Position numbers and translations under genes: made by a program. Positions 1-6,058 of a DNA stretch of 8,333 nt are shown here, one piece after another. Position 1 is the stretch's first letter. Every line of letters begins with the position of its first letter. Source of the DNA: Peptococcaceae bacterium (GTDB lineage Bacteria > Bacillota > DSM-521 > Neomoorellales > Neomoorellaceae); contig DOLC01000097.1 of the NCBI GenBank assembly GCA_003509545.1, positions 1,554 to 9,886 of the forward strand, read 5' to 3'. Under the pieces are notes generated by a model. The model was not told where the DNA came from and ran no database searches. It was given only the letters and a program-made list of their open reading frames with translations.

Positions 1-34
1 TACCCTTTTTCCCTACCCGACGCCCTCCCGATCT
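1..34 (+). other. Residual Illumina adapter (assembly artefact)
   Basis: Bases 2-34 align without gaps to the last 33 bases of the standard Illumina TruSeq/P5 read-1 adapter, which ends in CGACGCTCTTCCGATCT. I count 28 of 33 identical positions, with the diagnostic CGATCT-type end falling at 29-34. The genomic insert therefore begins at about base 35. The in-frame TAG at 34-36 straddles the junction and should not be read as a biological stop codon. The adapter sequence is recalled from general knowledge and the alignment was made by eye. Confidence 0.92.
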
Positions 35-834
35 AGGCTATCCCCCGGGCGGCGGCCGGGCCCGGGGAGCAGCGGCAGAGGAGCCCGGGAGCCGGCCCTG
101 AGGGGGTACGAGGGGCGGATAAAGGAGCCGCCGGTACCGCCGGCGCCGGGGCAACCGAAGGACCGCGGGAAGGTGCGGCCCCTGGGGGACGGGATGCCGC
201 CCCGGTTCGGGGGGAGGTTATAGGAACCCCGGCGGCCGCGGGTGAGAAGTCGGAGGGAAGGCCCCTCACGGCGGGGGACAGCGAGCCGGGGCCGGCTCCG
301 GTAGCCCGCCGGGGAGCCCTCGGGATGGGCGAGCCTTCGCCGGGCACCGGTTCGGCGGCGGGTAGTGCTGCCGCGGGGAGCGAAAAAAGCCCCCTTCCGC
401 CTCTACCGGCAGGGGTGCAGCCGTCCGAGCTGGCGGCCAGGATAATTTCCCTGACCCGCGGGAGCAGGGCGGACCGGCAGGAGCTGGAACTGCAGCTTAA
501 ACCGCCCTGGCTGGGAAAAATGCGCTTGTACACCGTACTGGTGGACAACCGGCTGTCCGTACATATGGTGGTGGAAACCCCGGAGGCCGGGCGGCTTCTC
601 CAGGCGTCCTTACCCGAGCTGCGGCAGTCCCTCCAAGGCCAGGGCCTCAGCCTGGACCAGGTCCAGGTGCAAGTAAACGGGGGATATGCCGGTGACCGGG
701 AAGGCCCGGCCGGAAGGGAAGAATGGTCCGGGTCAGGCGGCCCTGCGTGGCGATGGCCTGATGAAGGGGGCGAGCATGAAGAGTTGCTCCGGCCTTCCCG
801 AGAAAGTCCCTATATGGTAGATTACCTGGCCTGA
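35..834 (+). CDS. fliK: Flagellar hook-length control protein FliK, C-terminal part
   Basis: This is a partial gene, cut at its 5' end by the contig edge and adapter. The reading frame is open from the first insert codon (37) to TGA at 832-834. The first ~130 codons are a low-complexity linker rich in Gly, Ala, Pro, Arg and Glu. The conserved Flg_hook domain follows at about 481-684, with the pattern LELQLKPPWLGKMRLYT, then a VVETPEAGRLLQASL stretch and LRQSLQGQGLSLDQVQVQV. A charged tail of ~50 residues ends the protein. FliK is a secreted ruler that stops hook growth by acting on FlhB. Its place just before flgD and flgE is the usual one. The ATG at 325 lies inside the linker and is not a credible start. 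The family call rests on the C-terminal domain; the linker alone would be unassignable and is very GC-rich. Confidence 0.88.
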
Positions 835-839
835 GCAAC

Positions 840-848
840 GGGAGGTGA
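840..848 (+). promoter_or_regulatory. Ribosome binding site of flgD
   Basis: GGGAGGTGA sits 8 nt before the GTG at 857. The GTG at 845 is part of this Shine-Dalgarno motif itself, so it cannot be the start. This places the flgD start at 857. Confidence 0.75.
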
Positions 849-856
849 ACACGGCC

Positions 857-1261
857 GTGCAGGTAAGTGCCGTAGGCAGCGCTACGGGCTATGAAGCGGG
901 CATTACCTGGGAGAAGACCCTGAATAAAACCGATTTTCTACGGCTCATAGCCGTCCAGCTCCAGTATCAGAACCCTCTGGAGCCCATGAAGGATACGGAG
1001 TTTATTACCCAGCTGGCCCAGTTTACCGTGCTGGAACAGCTGTATGAAATGGTGGAGCAGCAGCGCTACGCTTCCTTTATCCAGGCCCAGGGACTCATCG
1101 GCAAAGAGGTGACGGCGGTAGTGGGGAAAGAAACCGTTACCGGGACGGTGGAAGCCGTCCGCCTCCAGGGCAGCGATATTATTCTCCGGGTCGGGGGCCG
1201 GGAGGTTCCCTGGACCGGGCTGCGGGAGATCCGCCAACCCTTGGATTCCGGGACTTCATGA
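857..1261 (+). CDS. flgD: Flagellar hook assembly (capping) protein FlgD, short form
   Basis: FlgD forms the cap on the growing hook and directs polymerisation of FlgE. The 134-residue product has the diagnostic N-terminal core LNKTDFLRLIAVQLQYQNPL, followed by EPMKDTEFITQLAQFTVLEQL. A small beta-rich region follows (GLIGKEVTAVVGKETVTGTV), matching the tudor-like part of the family. The long Ig-like insertion of proteobacterial FlgD (well over 200 residues) is absent. The length is close to the Bacillus subtilis protein (about 140 residues). The GTG start at 857 is chosen from the Shine-Dalgarno at 840-848; a longer GTG start at 845 would overlap it. The gene lies 22 bp after fliK and 36 bp before flgE, matching the fliK-flgD-flgE order of Firmicutes. 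Confidence 0.93.
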   Translation: MQVSAVGSATGYEAGITWEKTLNKTDFLRLIAVQLQYQNPLEPMKDTEFITQLAQFTVLEQLYEMVEQQRYASFIQAQGLIGKEVTAVVGKETVTGTVEAVRLQGSDIILRVGGREVPWTGLREIRQPLDSGTS

Positions 1262-1278
1262 CGTAAAAAACAGCCTTT

Positions 1279-1287
1279 AAAGGAGGT
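1279..1287 (+). promoter_or_regulatory. Strong ribosome binding site of flgE
   Basis: AAAGGAGGT is a near-perfect anti-16S match, 10 nt before the ATG at 1298. A second ATG follows directly at 1301, but the first has the better spacing. The motif overlaps a 10-nt palindrome (CCTTTAAAGG, 1274-1283). It is the strongest site in the window, as expected for the most abundant structural subunit here. Confidence 0.8.
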
Positions 1288-1297
1288 AGGTTCGGCC

Positions 1298-2179
1298 ATG
1301 ATGCGTTCCCTCTTTTCGGCCGTCTCCGGCCTGCGTACCCACCAGACGCGCATGGACGTAATCGGCGACAACATAGCCAACGTGAACACCGTGGGCTTTA
1401 AGGGCAGCACCGTTACCTTTAAAGACGTGTTTTACCAGACCCTGAGGGGTGGGTCGGCCGGTACCCAAGACATAGGCGGCACTAATCCCCAGCAGGTCGG
1501 CCTGGGCGTTACCCTGGCCAGCATCGACGTGGTCCACACCCAGGGTGCGGCCCAGTATACGGGCAATGTTACCGACCTGATGATCCAGGGGGACGGGTTC
1601 TTTGTGGTTGAGATAGCGCAGGGCACATATGCCTACACCCGTGCCGGTGCCTTCCATTTTGATGATGCGGGCTACTTAGTTACCGTCGATGGATATAAAG
1701 TGCAGGTAGTGGACAATAACGGTAAGCTATCGGACGTAAAATTACCACTTAAAAGTGATGACAGCAATATTGGGGGTTTCAAAGACGAAAGTAACAATTC
1801 GCCCACTCAGTTAGACGGCCCCCCCCAAAGCGTGAGCATTGATAGCAAGGGGATCATTCATATCGTGGACGCCAATGGTGGGCACTATCAATCCTATCCC
1901 CTGGCCCTGGCCAAGTTTCCCAACCCGGCGGGCCTAGAAAAAATTGGTAGCAATCTCTATGTGAAGGCACCCGCTGCGGGTAATGAAGAAAAAGGTACCG
2001 CCGGGACGGATGCCTTTGCCAACACCATCATCATCCCCTCGGCCCTGGAGATGTCCAACGTGGAGCTGGCCCGGGAGTTCAGCGATATGATTGTAACTCA
2101 GCGGGGCTTCCAGGCCAACGCCCGGGTAATAACGGCCTCCGATGAGATGCTCCAGGAGCTGGTCAATCTCAAGCGCTAG
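1298..2179 (+). CDS. flgE: Flagellar hook protein FlgE
   Basis: FlgE polymerises into the hook, the universal joint between rod and filament. The N-terminus is the axial-protein signature MMRSLFSAVSGLRTHQTRMD followed by VIGDNIANVNTVGFKGS. It continues with the hook-type GGTNPQQVGLGV motif (about residue 61) and DLMIQGDGFFVV (about 95-106). The C-terminus (about 248-293) is the rod/hook/basal-body C domain: ALEMSNVELAREFSDMIVTQ, then RGFQANARVITASDEMLQEL. At 293 residues it is a compact Firmicutes-type hook protein. The related rod proteins FlgF and FlgG share the terminal domains, but the position after flgD and the GGTNPQQ motif favour hook. The middle, around 1681-1800, is much richer in A+T (47 of 120 bases G/C, against 37 of 60 in the 5' part at 1321-1380), which fits the surface-exposed variable domain. 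Confidence 0.92.
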   Translation: MMRSLFSAVSGLRTHQTRMDVIGDNIANVNTVGFKGSTVTFKDVFYQTLRGGSAGTQDIGGTNPQQVGLGVTLASIDVVHTQGAAQYTGNVTDLMIQGDGFFVVEIAQGTYAYTRAGAFHFDDAGYLVTVDGYKVQVVDNNGKLSDVKLPLKSDDSNIGGFKDESNNSPTQLDGPPQSVSIDSKGIIHIVDANGGHYQSYPLALAKFPNPAGLEKIGSNLYVKAPAAGNEEKGTAGTDAFANTIIIPSALEMSNVELAREFSDMIVTQRGFQANARVITASDEMLQELVNLKR

Positions 2180-2182
2180 GCC

Positions 2183-2206
2183 GCCGGGTAGCCGTGATCC
2201 CCCGGC
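2183..2206 (+). other. Possible intercistronic hairpin between flgE and flbD
   Basis: GCCGGG (2183-2188) and CCCGGC (2201-2206) can form a perfect 6-bp GC stem around a 12-nt loop, just after the flgE stop. There is no T-run after it, so it is not a classical intrinsic terminator. It could stabilise or partition the mRNA after the highly expressed hook gene. In DNA this GC-rich, such a stem may also arise by chance. Confidence 0.3.
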
Positions 2207-2227
2207 CGAAGGGAAGCAGGTGAGGCA

Positions 2228-2437
2228 GTGATAAAGGTGACCACCCTGGATAAGCGGGAGATCGCTTTGAATGCCGAACTCATAGAGAGGGTGGAGAGTA
2301 TCCCGGAGACGGTCATCACCCTGACCAACGGCAAGAAGGTCCTGGTGAGCCACACCGTAGATGAAGTAATCGCCAAGGTCATCGCCTACCGCCGGCTGGT
2401 GGCCCGGCCCCTGGGCGAGTATGACGAGGTGAAATGA
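2228..2437 (+). CDS. flbD: FlbD/SwrD family flagellar protein
   Basis: This small 69-residue protein of the FlbD family (SwrD, formerly YlzI, in B. subtilis) matches the usual length. Family features seen are an N-terminal IKVTTLDKREIALNAELIER, then VESIPETVITLTNGKKVLVS and a helical end, HTVDEVIAKVIAYRR. It is predicted cytoplasmic, with no signal peptide or membrane segment. SwrD is known to raise motor power in B. subtilis swarming cells, probably through the stators; its biochemical action is not settled. The start is GTG at 2228, preceded by AGGTGAGG at about 2218-2225. The stop lies one base before the TTG start of motA, so the two genes are probably translationally coupled. Placement between flgE and the motor genes is standard in Firmicutes. 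Confidence 0.9.
   Translation: MIKVTTLDKREIALNAELIERVESIPETVITLTNGKKVLVSHTVDEVIAKVIAYRRLVARPLGEYDEVK
2426..2432 (+). promoter_or_regulatory. Ribosome binding site of motA, inside flbD
   Basis: GAGGTGA, within the last codons of flbD, lies 6 nt before the TTG at 2439. It supports that TTG as the motA start rather than the internal ATG at 2457, which has no such motif in front. Confidence 0.65.
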
Positions 2438-2438
2438 T

Positions 2439-3260
2439 TTGCGGCGCTTGGATGCTATGACCGTAGTAGGCGTCTTGGTAGGCGCAGGATTACTGGTCGG
2501 CTCATTGTTGCTAGGAGGAAATCCAGGGATTTTCTGGAATTTACGTGCCCTCATGGTGACGCTGGGCGGTTCCATGGCCGCCATTATGATCAGTTTCGGC
2601 TTTGAAGAAGTAAAAAATGTTTTCCGCACCGTAAGGCAGGCCTTTACCACGGATTTAATGGACCCCCGGGAATTGATTCAAATTTTTTCCGATCTGGCCC
2701 GGAAGGCCCGCCGGGAAGGGCTGCTGGCCCTGGAGGACGATGCCCAGCGGCTGGAAGATCCCTTTTTCGCCAAGGGCATTCAGCTAGTAGTAGACGCCAT
2801 GGAGCCGGAAATGATACGGGAAATATTGGAAACAGATATGGCCTTTACGGCCCAGCGTCACGAGATCGGCCAGCGTATTTTCAAGGCGTGGGGCAGTCTC
2901 GCGCCGTCCTTCGGTATGATAGGGACTCTGATGGGTTTGGTGCAGATGCTGGCCGAGCTGGACCGGCCCGAAGCCCTGGGGCCCAATATGGCCGTGGCCT
3001 TGATTACCACCTTTTACGGCGCCATACTGGCGTACCTGTTCTTTATTCCCCTGGCCAACAAGCTGGCTCTGCGGAGCGAGCAGGAGGCCCTTTTGCGGCA
3101 GATGATGCTGGAGGGCATAATCGCTATCCAGTCGGGGGTCAATCCCCGTATCGTAGAAGAGAGGCTCCGCTCTTTCCTGCCTCCTCTCAAACGCGGGTCT
3201 AAAGAAAAGGAGGAAACTCAAGGCGAGATGGCCGCGGAAATGTTTAGCACCAGGCTGTAA
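2439..3260 (+). CDS. motA: Flagellar motor stator protein MotA
   Basis: MotA is the cytoplasmic-membrane stator subunit that pairs with MotB, conducts ions and pushes on FliG in the rotor. The 273-residue product has four predicted membrane helices at about 7-27, 34-53, 153-171 and 184-206, with the large cytoplasmic loop between helices 2 and 3. Conserved prolines are visible in helix 3 (APSFGMIGTLMGL, P156) and helix 4 (FFIPLANKL, P204). The loop ends with TAQRHEIGQRIFKAWGSLAP, the charged region that contacts the rotor in this family. The TTG start at 2439 is chosen from the ribosome binding site inside flbD; an ATG at 2457 would remove six residues. motB follows after 30 bp. Family members include proton- and sodium-driven types, and MotA alone does not settle which. 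Confidence 0.94.
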   Translation: MRRLDAMTVVGVLVGAGLLVGSLLLGGNPGIFWNLRALMVTLGGSMAAIMISFGFEEVKNVFRTVRQAFTTDLMDPRELIQIFSDLARKARREGLLALEDDAQRLEDPFFAKGIQLVVDAMEPEMIREILETDMAFTAQRHEIGQRIFKAWGSLAPSFGMIGTLMGLVQMLAELDRPEALGPNMAVALITTFYGAILAYLFFIPLANKLALRSEQEALLRQMMLEGIIAIQSGVNPRIVEERLRSFLPPLKRGSKEKEETQGEMAAEMFSTRL

Positions 3261-3290
3261 CAGGGGGGTGCAGACCGGGTTCGGCCGGTA

Positions 3291-4082
3291 ATGACTCTTA
3301 TGAAGACGAAAAGGAAGCGCAGGGGAGAAGGCCCAGGTGACGACGGCGCCCCGACCTGGATGATTACATATTCCGATTTAATGACCCTGTTGTTGGTGTT
3401 TTTTGTCCTTCTGTTTTCTTTCTCGGTAATCGATGTCATTAAACTGCAGCGCTTTCTAACTTCCTTCAGAGGAGTGGGGATTCTGGAAGGGGCGACGGCT
3501 GTTCTCGACCAGGCGGAGCCTCCGCCGGACATGAACGGAGAGATTTTTGAGATACCCCTGGACGCGGAGGCTGCGGCCCACGCCAGGCAAATGATGGAAA
3601 CCTACCAGGCCATACAAGATTTTTTGGCCGAGAACGGTTTAGAGGATGTGGTAGAGGTCCGTTACGAGGAGGGCGGGGTGGCCCTGGACATTAAAGAGCG
3701 TATCCTGTTCGATTCCGGCAAAGCCGACCTCAAGCCGGAAGCCCGGCTCGTGTTGGACAAGGTCGCAGACCTGCTGGCCGAGTTGCCCAACAATATAAGG
3801 GTGGAGGGGCATACCGACAACCGGCCCATAAATACGCCGGAGTTCCCCTCTAACTGGGAGCTTTCCGCAGCCCGCGCCATCCGGGTGGTGCGCTATTTCA
3901 TCGACCGACACGGCCTGGAGCCGTCCCGGTTTACGGCAGTCGGACACGGAGAATATCGCCCCCTTCTCCCCAATACTTCGCCGGAAAACATGGCCCAAAA
4001 CCGCAGGGTGGTAATTCTTATCGGTTCTCGCAACCCGGGCGGTACGCTTACGGAGAGCGAGGTGTACACCAGTGGCCCCTAA
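3291..4082 (+). CDS. motB: Flagellar motor stator protein MotB, sodium-type-like
   Basis: MotB anchors the stator to peptidoglycan and carries the ion-binding aspartate. The 263-residue product has a basic N-terminus, then one membrane helix beginning PTWMITYSDLMTLLLVFF. The aspartate is D29, in the YSD motif. A linker follows, then an OmpA/MotB peptidoglycan-binding domain at about 136-245 with LFDSGKADLKPEA, VEGHTDNRPI and NRRV. Residues 11, 14 and 16 after the aspartate are L40, S43 and S45, the set I associate with sodium-type MotS rather than proton-type MotB. The start is not well marked: the only Shine-Dalgarno-like run, GGGGGGTG at 3263-3270, is 20 nt upstream of the ATG at 3291 and 29 nt upstream of an alternative ATG at 3300. 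No other start is possible before the in-frame stop. The 3' end overlaps fliL by 11 bp. Confidence 0.94.
   Translation: MTLMKTKRKRRGEGPGDDGAPTWMITYSDLMTLLLVFFVLLFSFSVIDVIKLQRFLTSFRGVGILEGATAVLDQAEPPPDMNGEIFEIPLDAEAAAHARQMMETYQAIQDFLAENGLEDVVEVRYEEGGVALDIKERILFDSGKADLKPEARLVLDKVADLLAELPNNIRVEGHTDNRPINTPEFPSNWELSAARAIRVVRYFIDRHGLEPSRFTAVGHGEYRPLLPNTSPENMAQNRRVVILIGSRNPGGTLTESEVYTSGP
4059..4064 (+). promoter_or_regulatory. Ribosome binding site of fliL, inside motB
   Basis: GAGGTG in the last codons of motB lies 7 nt before the GTG at 4072. It supports an overlapping fliL start and translational coupling to motB. Confidence 0.6.
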
Positions 4083-4548
4083 AAGACCCAAGGCCGAGGA
4101 AGAAGAACCAGTCAAGGGAAAGCGACCCAAACGGTGGCTCATAATCGTCCTGGTATGCGCCCTGGTCCTCATGGGCGGCGGTTTCGTGTATCTCTATCTT
4201 ATTGGAGGGCGTACCGCGGAGGGGCCGGAAGCCGGGGGAAACGGGCGGCGGGCCGAGATTTACAAGCTCACCATGGAGGATATCGTGGTAAACCTATCGG
4301 ATCCCGGCCTGCGGCGCTACCTGCGCACCAAGATAACTCTGGAGTATTCCGAGCGCCGCCTGGAGAAGGAGATCCGAGACAAGAGTCACCGCATCCGCGA
4401 CGCCGTTATAGGGGTGTTGCGGAGCAAGAAAACCGAAGAGCTTAGCCAGGAAGACGCCCTGAAAAGGGAGCTCTTGGCAGTCATCAACTCCCAGCTAGAG
4501 GGAGGACAGGTGGAGGAACTCTATTTTGAAGAATTCCTTATCCAATGA
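4072..4548 (+). CDS. fliL: Flagellar basal body-associated protein FliL
   Basis: FliL is a single-span membrane protein that surrounds and supports the stator units. The 158-residue product has a charged cytoplasmic N-terminus and one membrane helix at about 22-44 (WLIIVLVCALVLMGGGFVYL). A short Gly-rich linker follows, then the FliL domain outside the membrane, with YKLTMEDIVVNLSDPGLRRY, LRTKITLEYSERRLEKEI and the final ELYFEEFLIQ. The length and C-terminus are typical. The GTG start at 4072 gives an 11-bp overlap with motB and has a ribosome binding site at 4059-4064. Its place next to motA-motB agrees with its known partnership with the stator. In many Firmicutes fliL is followed by fliM; here fliN follows after 12 bp. 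Confidence 0.92.
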   Translation: MAPKRPKAEEEEPVKGKRPKRWLIIVLVCALVLMGGGFVYLYLIGGRTAEGPEAGGNGRRAEIYKLTMEDIVVNLSDPGLRRYLRTKITLEYSERRLEKEIRDKSHRIRDAVIGVLRSKKTEELSQEDALKRELLAVINSQLEGGQVEELYFEEFLIQ

Positions 4549-4560
4549 GGGAGCGAGCCC

Positions 4561-4932
4561 ATGGCGTTAACGGACGACCAGATCCGGCAGCTAATCGAGG
4601 CCTTGGAAGAGAAGAAGCCCCAACCCGCCATTCGCAAGGCGTCCTTTGCCCAGCTCAAACCAGTGGAAAAGCCCGGCAAGGGGTCGAGTATAGATAAACT
4701 TCTGGACATTCCCCTCAAGCTCTCCGTCGAGCTGGGCCGGGCTAAAATGAGGGTGAGGGAGATACTGGAGCTGGAGGAAGGTTCGGTTATAGTCCTCAAC
4801 AGGGCGGCAGGTGACCGGGTAGATATTCTGGTCAACGGCAGGCCCATGGGGAAGGGAGAAGTAGTTGTGATTAACGACGCCTTCGGGGTACGGCTGGGCA
4901 GCGTGGCCGAGGTCCAGGAGAAGGAGACCTGA
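4561..4932 (+). CDS. fliN: Flagellar motor switch protein FliN (single SpoA domain)
   Basis: FliN builds the lower part of the C-ring, which sets rotation direction and receives export cargo. The 123-residue product has a SpoA domain at about 46-119: LLDIPLKLSVELGRAKMRVR, then EILELEEGSVIVLN, DRVDILVNGRPMGKGEVVVI and FGVRL. The N-terminus, ALTDDQIRQLIEALEEKKP, is a predicted helix loosely like the LSQ(D/E)EIDALL start of FliM/FliY proteins. A short proline-rich linker joins it to the domain. There is no CheC-like phosphatase domain, so this is a plain FliN and not FliY. The ATG at 4561 is preceded by GAGGGAG at 4547-4553. Neither fliM nor cheY lies beside it, unlike the fliL-fliM-fliY-cheY order of B. 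subtilis. A SpoA-domain paralogue acting beside another FliN or FliY elsewhere is a possible alternative. Confidence 0.87.
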   Translation: MALTDDQIRQLIEALEEKKPQPAIRKASFAQLKPVEKPGKGSSIDKLLDIPLKLSVELGRAKMRVREILELEEGSVIVLNRAAGDRVDILVNGRPMGKGEVVVINDAFGVRLGSVAEVQEKET

Positions 4933-4938
4933 GGACCC

Positions 4939-5289
4939 ATGGATCGCGAACTCATCGCGGCCCTGTTCCGCCTCTTCCTGTTCCTGCCCCTGGTCCTGGC
5001 GCTGGCCTATGTGACCGTGCGCTACGGCCTGGGCAGGGCCGGCGCCCTCGCCGGGGGCACCGGCGGCATGAAGATAGTGGCCCGGCTACCGGTGGGGCCC
5101 AAGGCGGCCCTCCTGGTGGTTCGCTGCGGGAGGCGTTATTTCCTCATAGGAGTAGGGGAAGGTCCGCCGGCCCTGCTGGCGGAACTGCCGGACTATACAG
5201 AGGGGGAGGCGGGAGAGGCGCTGGAGGAAAAGGAGACGAGCTGGTGGGAGACTTGGCAGGAAAGAATCAGAAAAGGAAGCCGGGGATGA
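4939..5289 (+). CDS. fliO: Flagellar biosynthesis protein FliO (FliZ in Bacillus)
   Basis: FliO is a small membrane protein that helps FliP assemble into the export gate. The 116-residue product has one membrane helix at about 8-28 (ALFRLFLFLPLVLALAYVTV). A Gly-rich stretch follows, then the short FliO cytoplasmic domain MKIVARLPVGPKAALLVVRC with GRRYFLIGVGE. An acidic, then basic, tail ends the protein. Sequence conservation in this family is weak, so the call depends on the VARLPVGPKAALLVV...YFLIGV pattern and the position directly before fliP. The ATG at 4939 follows the fliN stop by 6 bp, with AGGAGA just upstream in the end of fliN. The stop overlaps the fliP start as ATGA (5286-5289), a sign of coupled translation. 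Confidence 0.85.
   Translation: MDRELIAALFRLFLFLPLVLALAYVTVRYGLGRAGALAGGTGGMKIVARLPVGPKAALLVVRCGRRYFLIGVGEGPPALLAELPDYTEGEAGEALEEKETSWWETWQERIRKGSRG
5271..5279 (+). promoter_or_regulatory. Ribosome binding site of fliP, inside fliO
   Basis: AAAAGGAAG lies 6 nt before the ATG at 5286. It favours that start over an in-frame GTG at 5244, which would put 14 charged residues in front of an otherwise clean signal peptide. Confidence 0.6.
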
Positions 5290-6044
5290 AAATATCCTGG
5301 ACCATTCCTATGGGGGCGGCCCTGGCCCTCGCCCTGGGGCTGTATGTCGGCCTGCGGCCGGCCTGGGCCCAGCCGGTGCCGGGGTTAGAGCTGCGCCTGG
5401 CGCCGACCGACGACCCCCAGGGGGTGGTGGACACCGTCCGGCTCCTCGTCTTGCTGACCGTCCTGGCCCTGGTTCCGGCCATTCTCCTGCTCATGACCTC
5501 CTTTACCCGGATCGTAGTGGTCCTGGCCTTTGTGCGCAGCGCCCTGGCCACCCAGCAGGTACCTCCCAACCAGGTGCTGATAGGCTTGGCCTTGTTTCTG
5601 ACCTTCTTCATTATGGCGCCGGTGTACAACGAGGTAAAGGTCCAGGCCCTCGAACCCTATTTGGCCGGGCAGATAGACCAGGAGGAGGCCCTGGCCAGGG
5701 GGTCCCGGCCTTTAAGGGAGTTCATGTACCGCCAGACCCGGGAAAAGGATCTAGCCCTCTTTATCCGCATGGCCGGCATGCCGGAACCGCGTACCCGGGA
5801 CGACGTTCCCCTATACGTCCTTATACCGGCCTTCGTTATAAGCGAGTTGAAAACGGCCTTTCAAATGGGATTTCTCATTTACATACCCTTTCTCATCATA
5901 GACCTGGTAATTGCGAGTATACTGATGGCCATGGGTATGTTCATGGTACCGCCGGTGATGATTTCGCTGCCCTTTAAATTGATGCTCTTCGTCCTGGTGG
6001 ACGGTTGGTACCTGGTGGTGAAATCCCTGCTGGAAAGCTTTTGA
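5286..6044 (+). CDS. fliP: Flagellar export gate protein FliP
   Basis: FliP forms the core of the FliPQR export gate, through which rod, hook and filament proteins leave the cytoplasm. The 252-residue product opens with a cleavable signal peptide: a hydrophobic core at about 8-23 and a likely cut after AWA at residue 28. Classical FliP blocks follow, including LLLMTSFTRIVVVLAFVRSA, QQVPPNQVLIGLALFLTFFI and SELKTAFQMGFLIYIPFLII. The C-terminal helix block runs from MAMGMFMVPPVMISLPFKLM to LVDGWYLVVKSL. The ATG at 5286 is preferred because it has a ribosome binding site, forms an ATGA overlap with fliO and gives a standard signal peptide. fliQ follows after 37 bp. There is nothing unusual in length or motifs. 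Confidence 0.96.
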   Translation: MKISWTIPMGAALALALGLYVGLRPAWAQPVPGLELRLAPTDDPQGVVDTVRLLVLLTVLALVPAILLLMTSFTRIVVVLAFVRSALATQQVPPNQVLIGLALFLTFFIMAPVYNEVKVQALEPYLAGQIDQEEALARGSRPLREFMYRQTREKDLALFIRMAGMPEPRTRDDVPLYVLIPAFVISELKTAFQMGFLIYIPFLIIDLVIASILMAMGMFMVPPVMISLPFKLMLFVLVDGWYLVVKSLLESF

Positions 6045-6058
6045 CCACGGCAGCAAAA

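Noticed and set aside
33..548. Minus-strand open frame of 171 codons opposite fliK
   Set aside because: It is a Pro/Ala/Ser-rich shadow of the GC-rich linker, with no recognisable domain. The + strand frame carries the FliK domain and the operon context.
1289..3286. Shared 9-mer GGTTCGGCC just before the starts of flgE (1289-1297) and motB (3278-3286)
   Set aside because: Two copies of a GC-rich 9-mer, with no wider similarity and none before the other genes, are easily chance. It is not a ribosome binding site.
5244..5285. GTG at 5244 as the fliP start
   Set aside because: It would add a charged 14-residue prefix before the signal peptide and enlarge the overlap with fliO. The ATG at 5286 has a better ribosome binding site and forms the common ATGA overlap.
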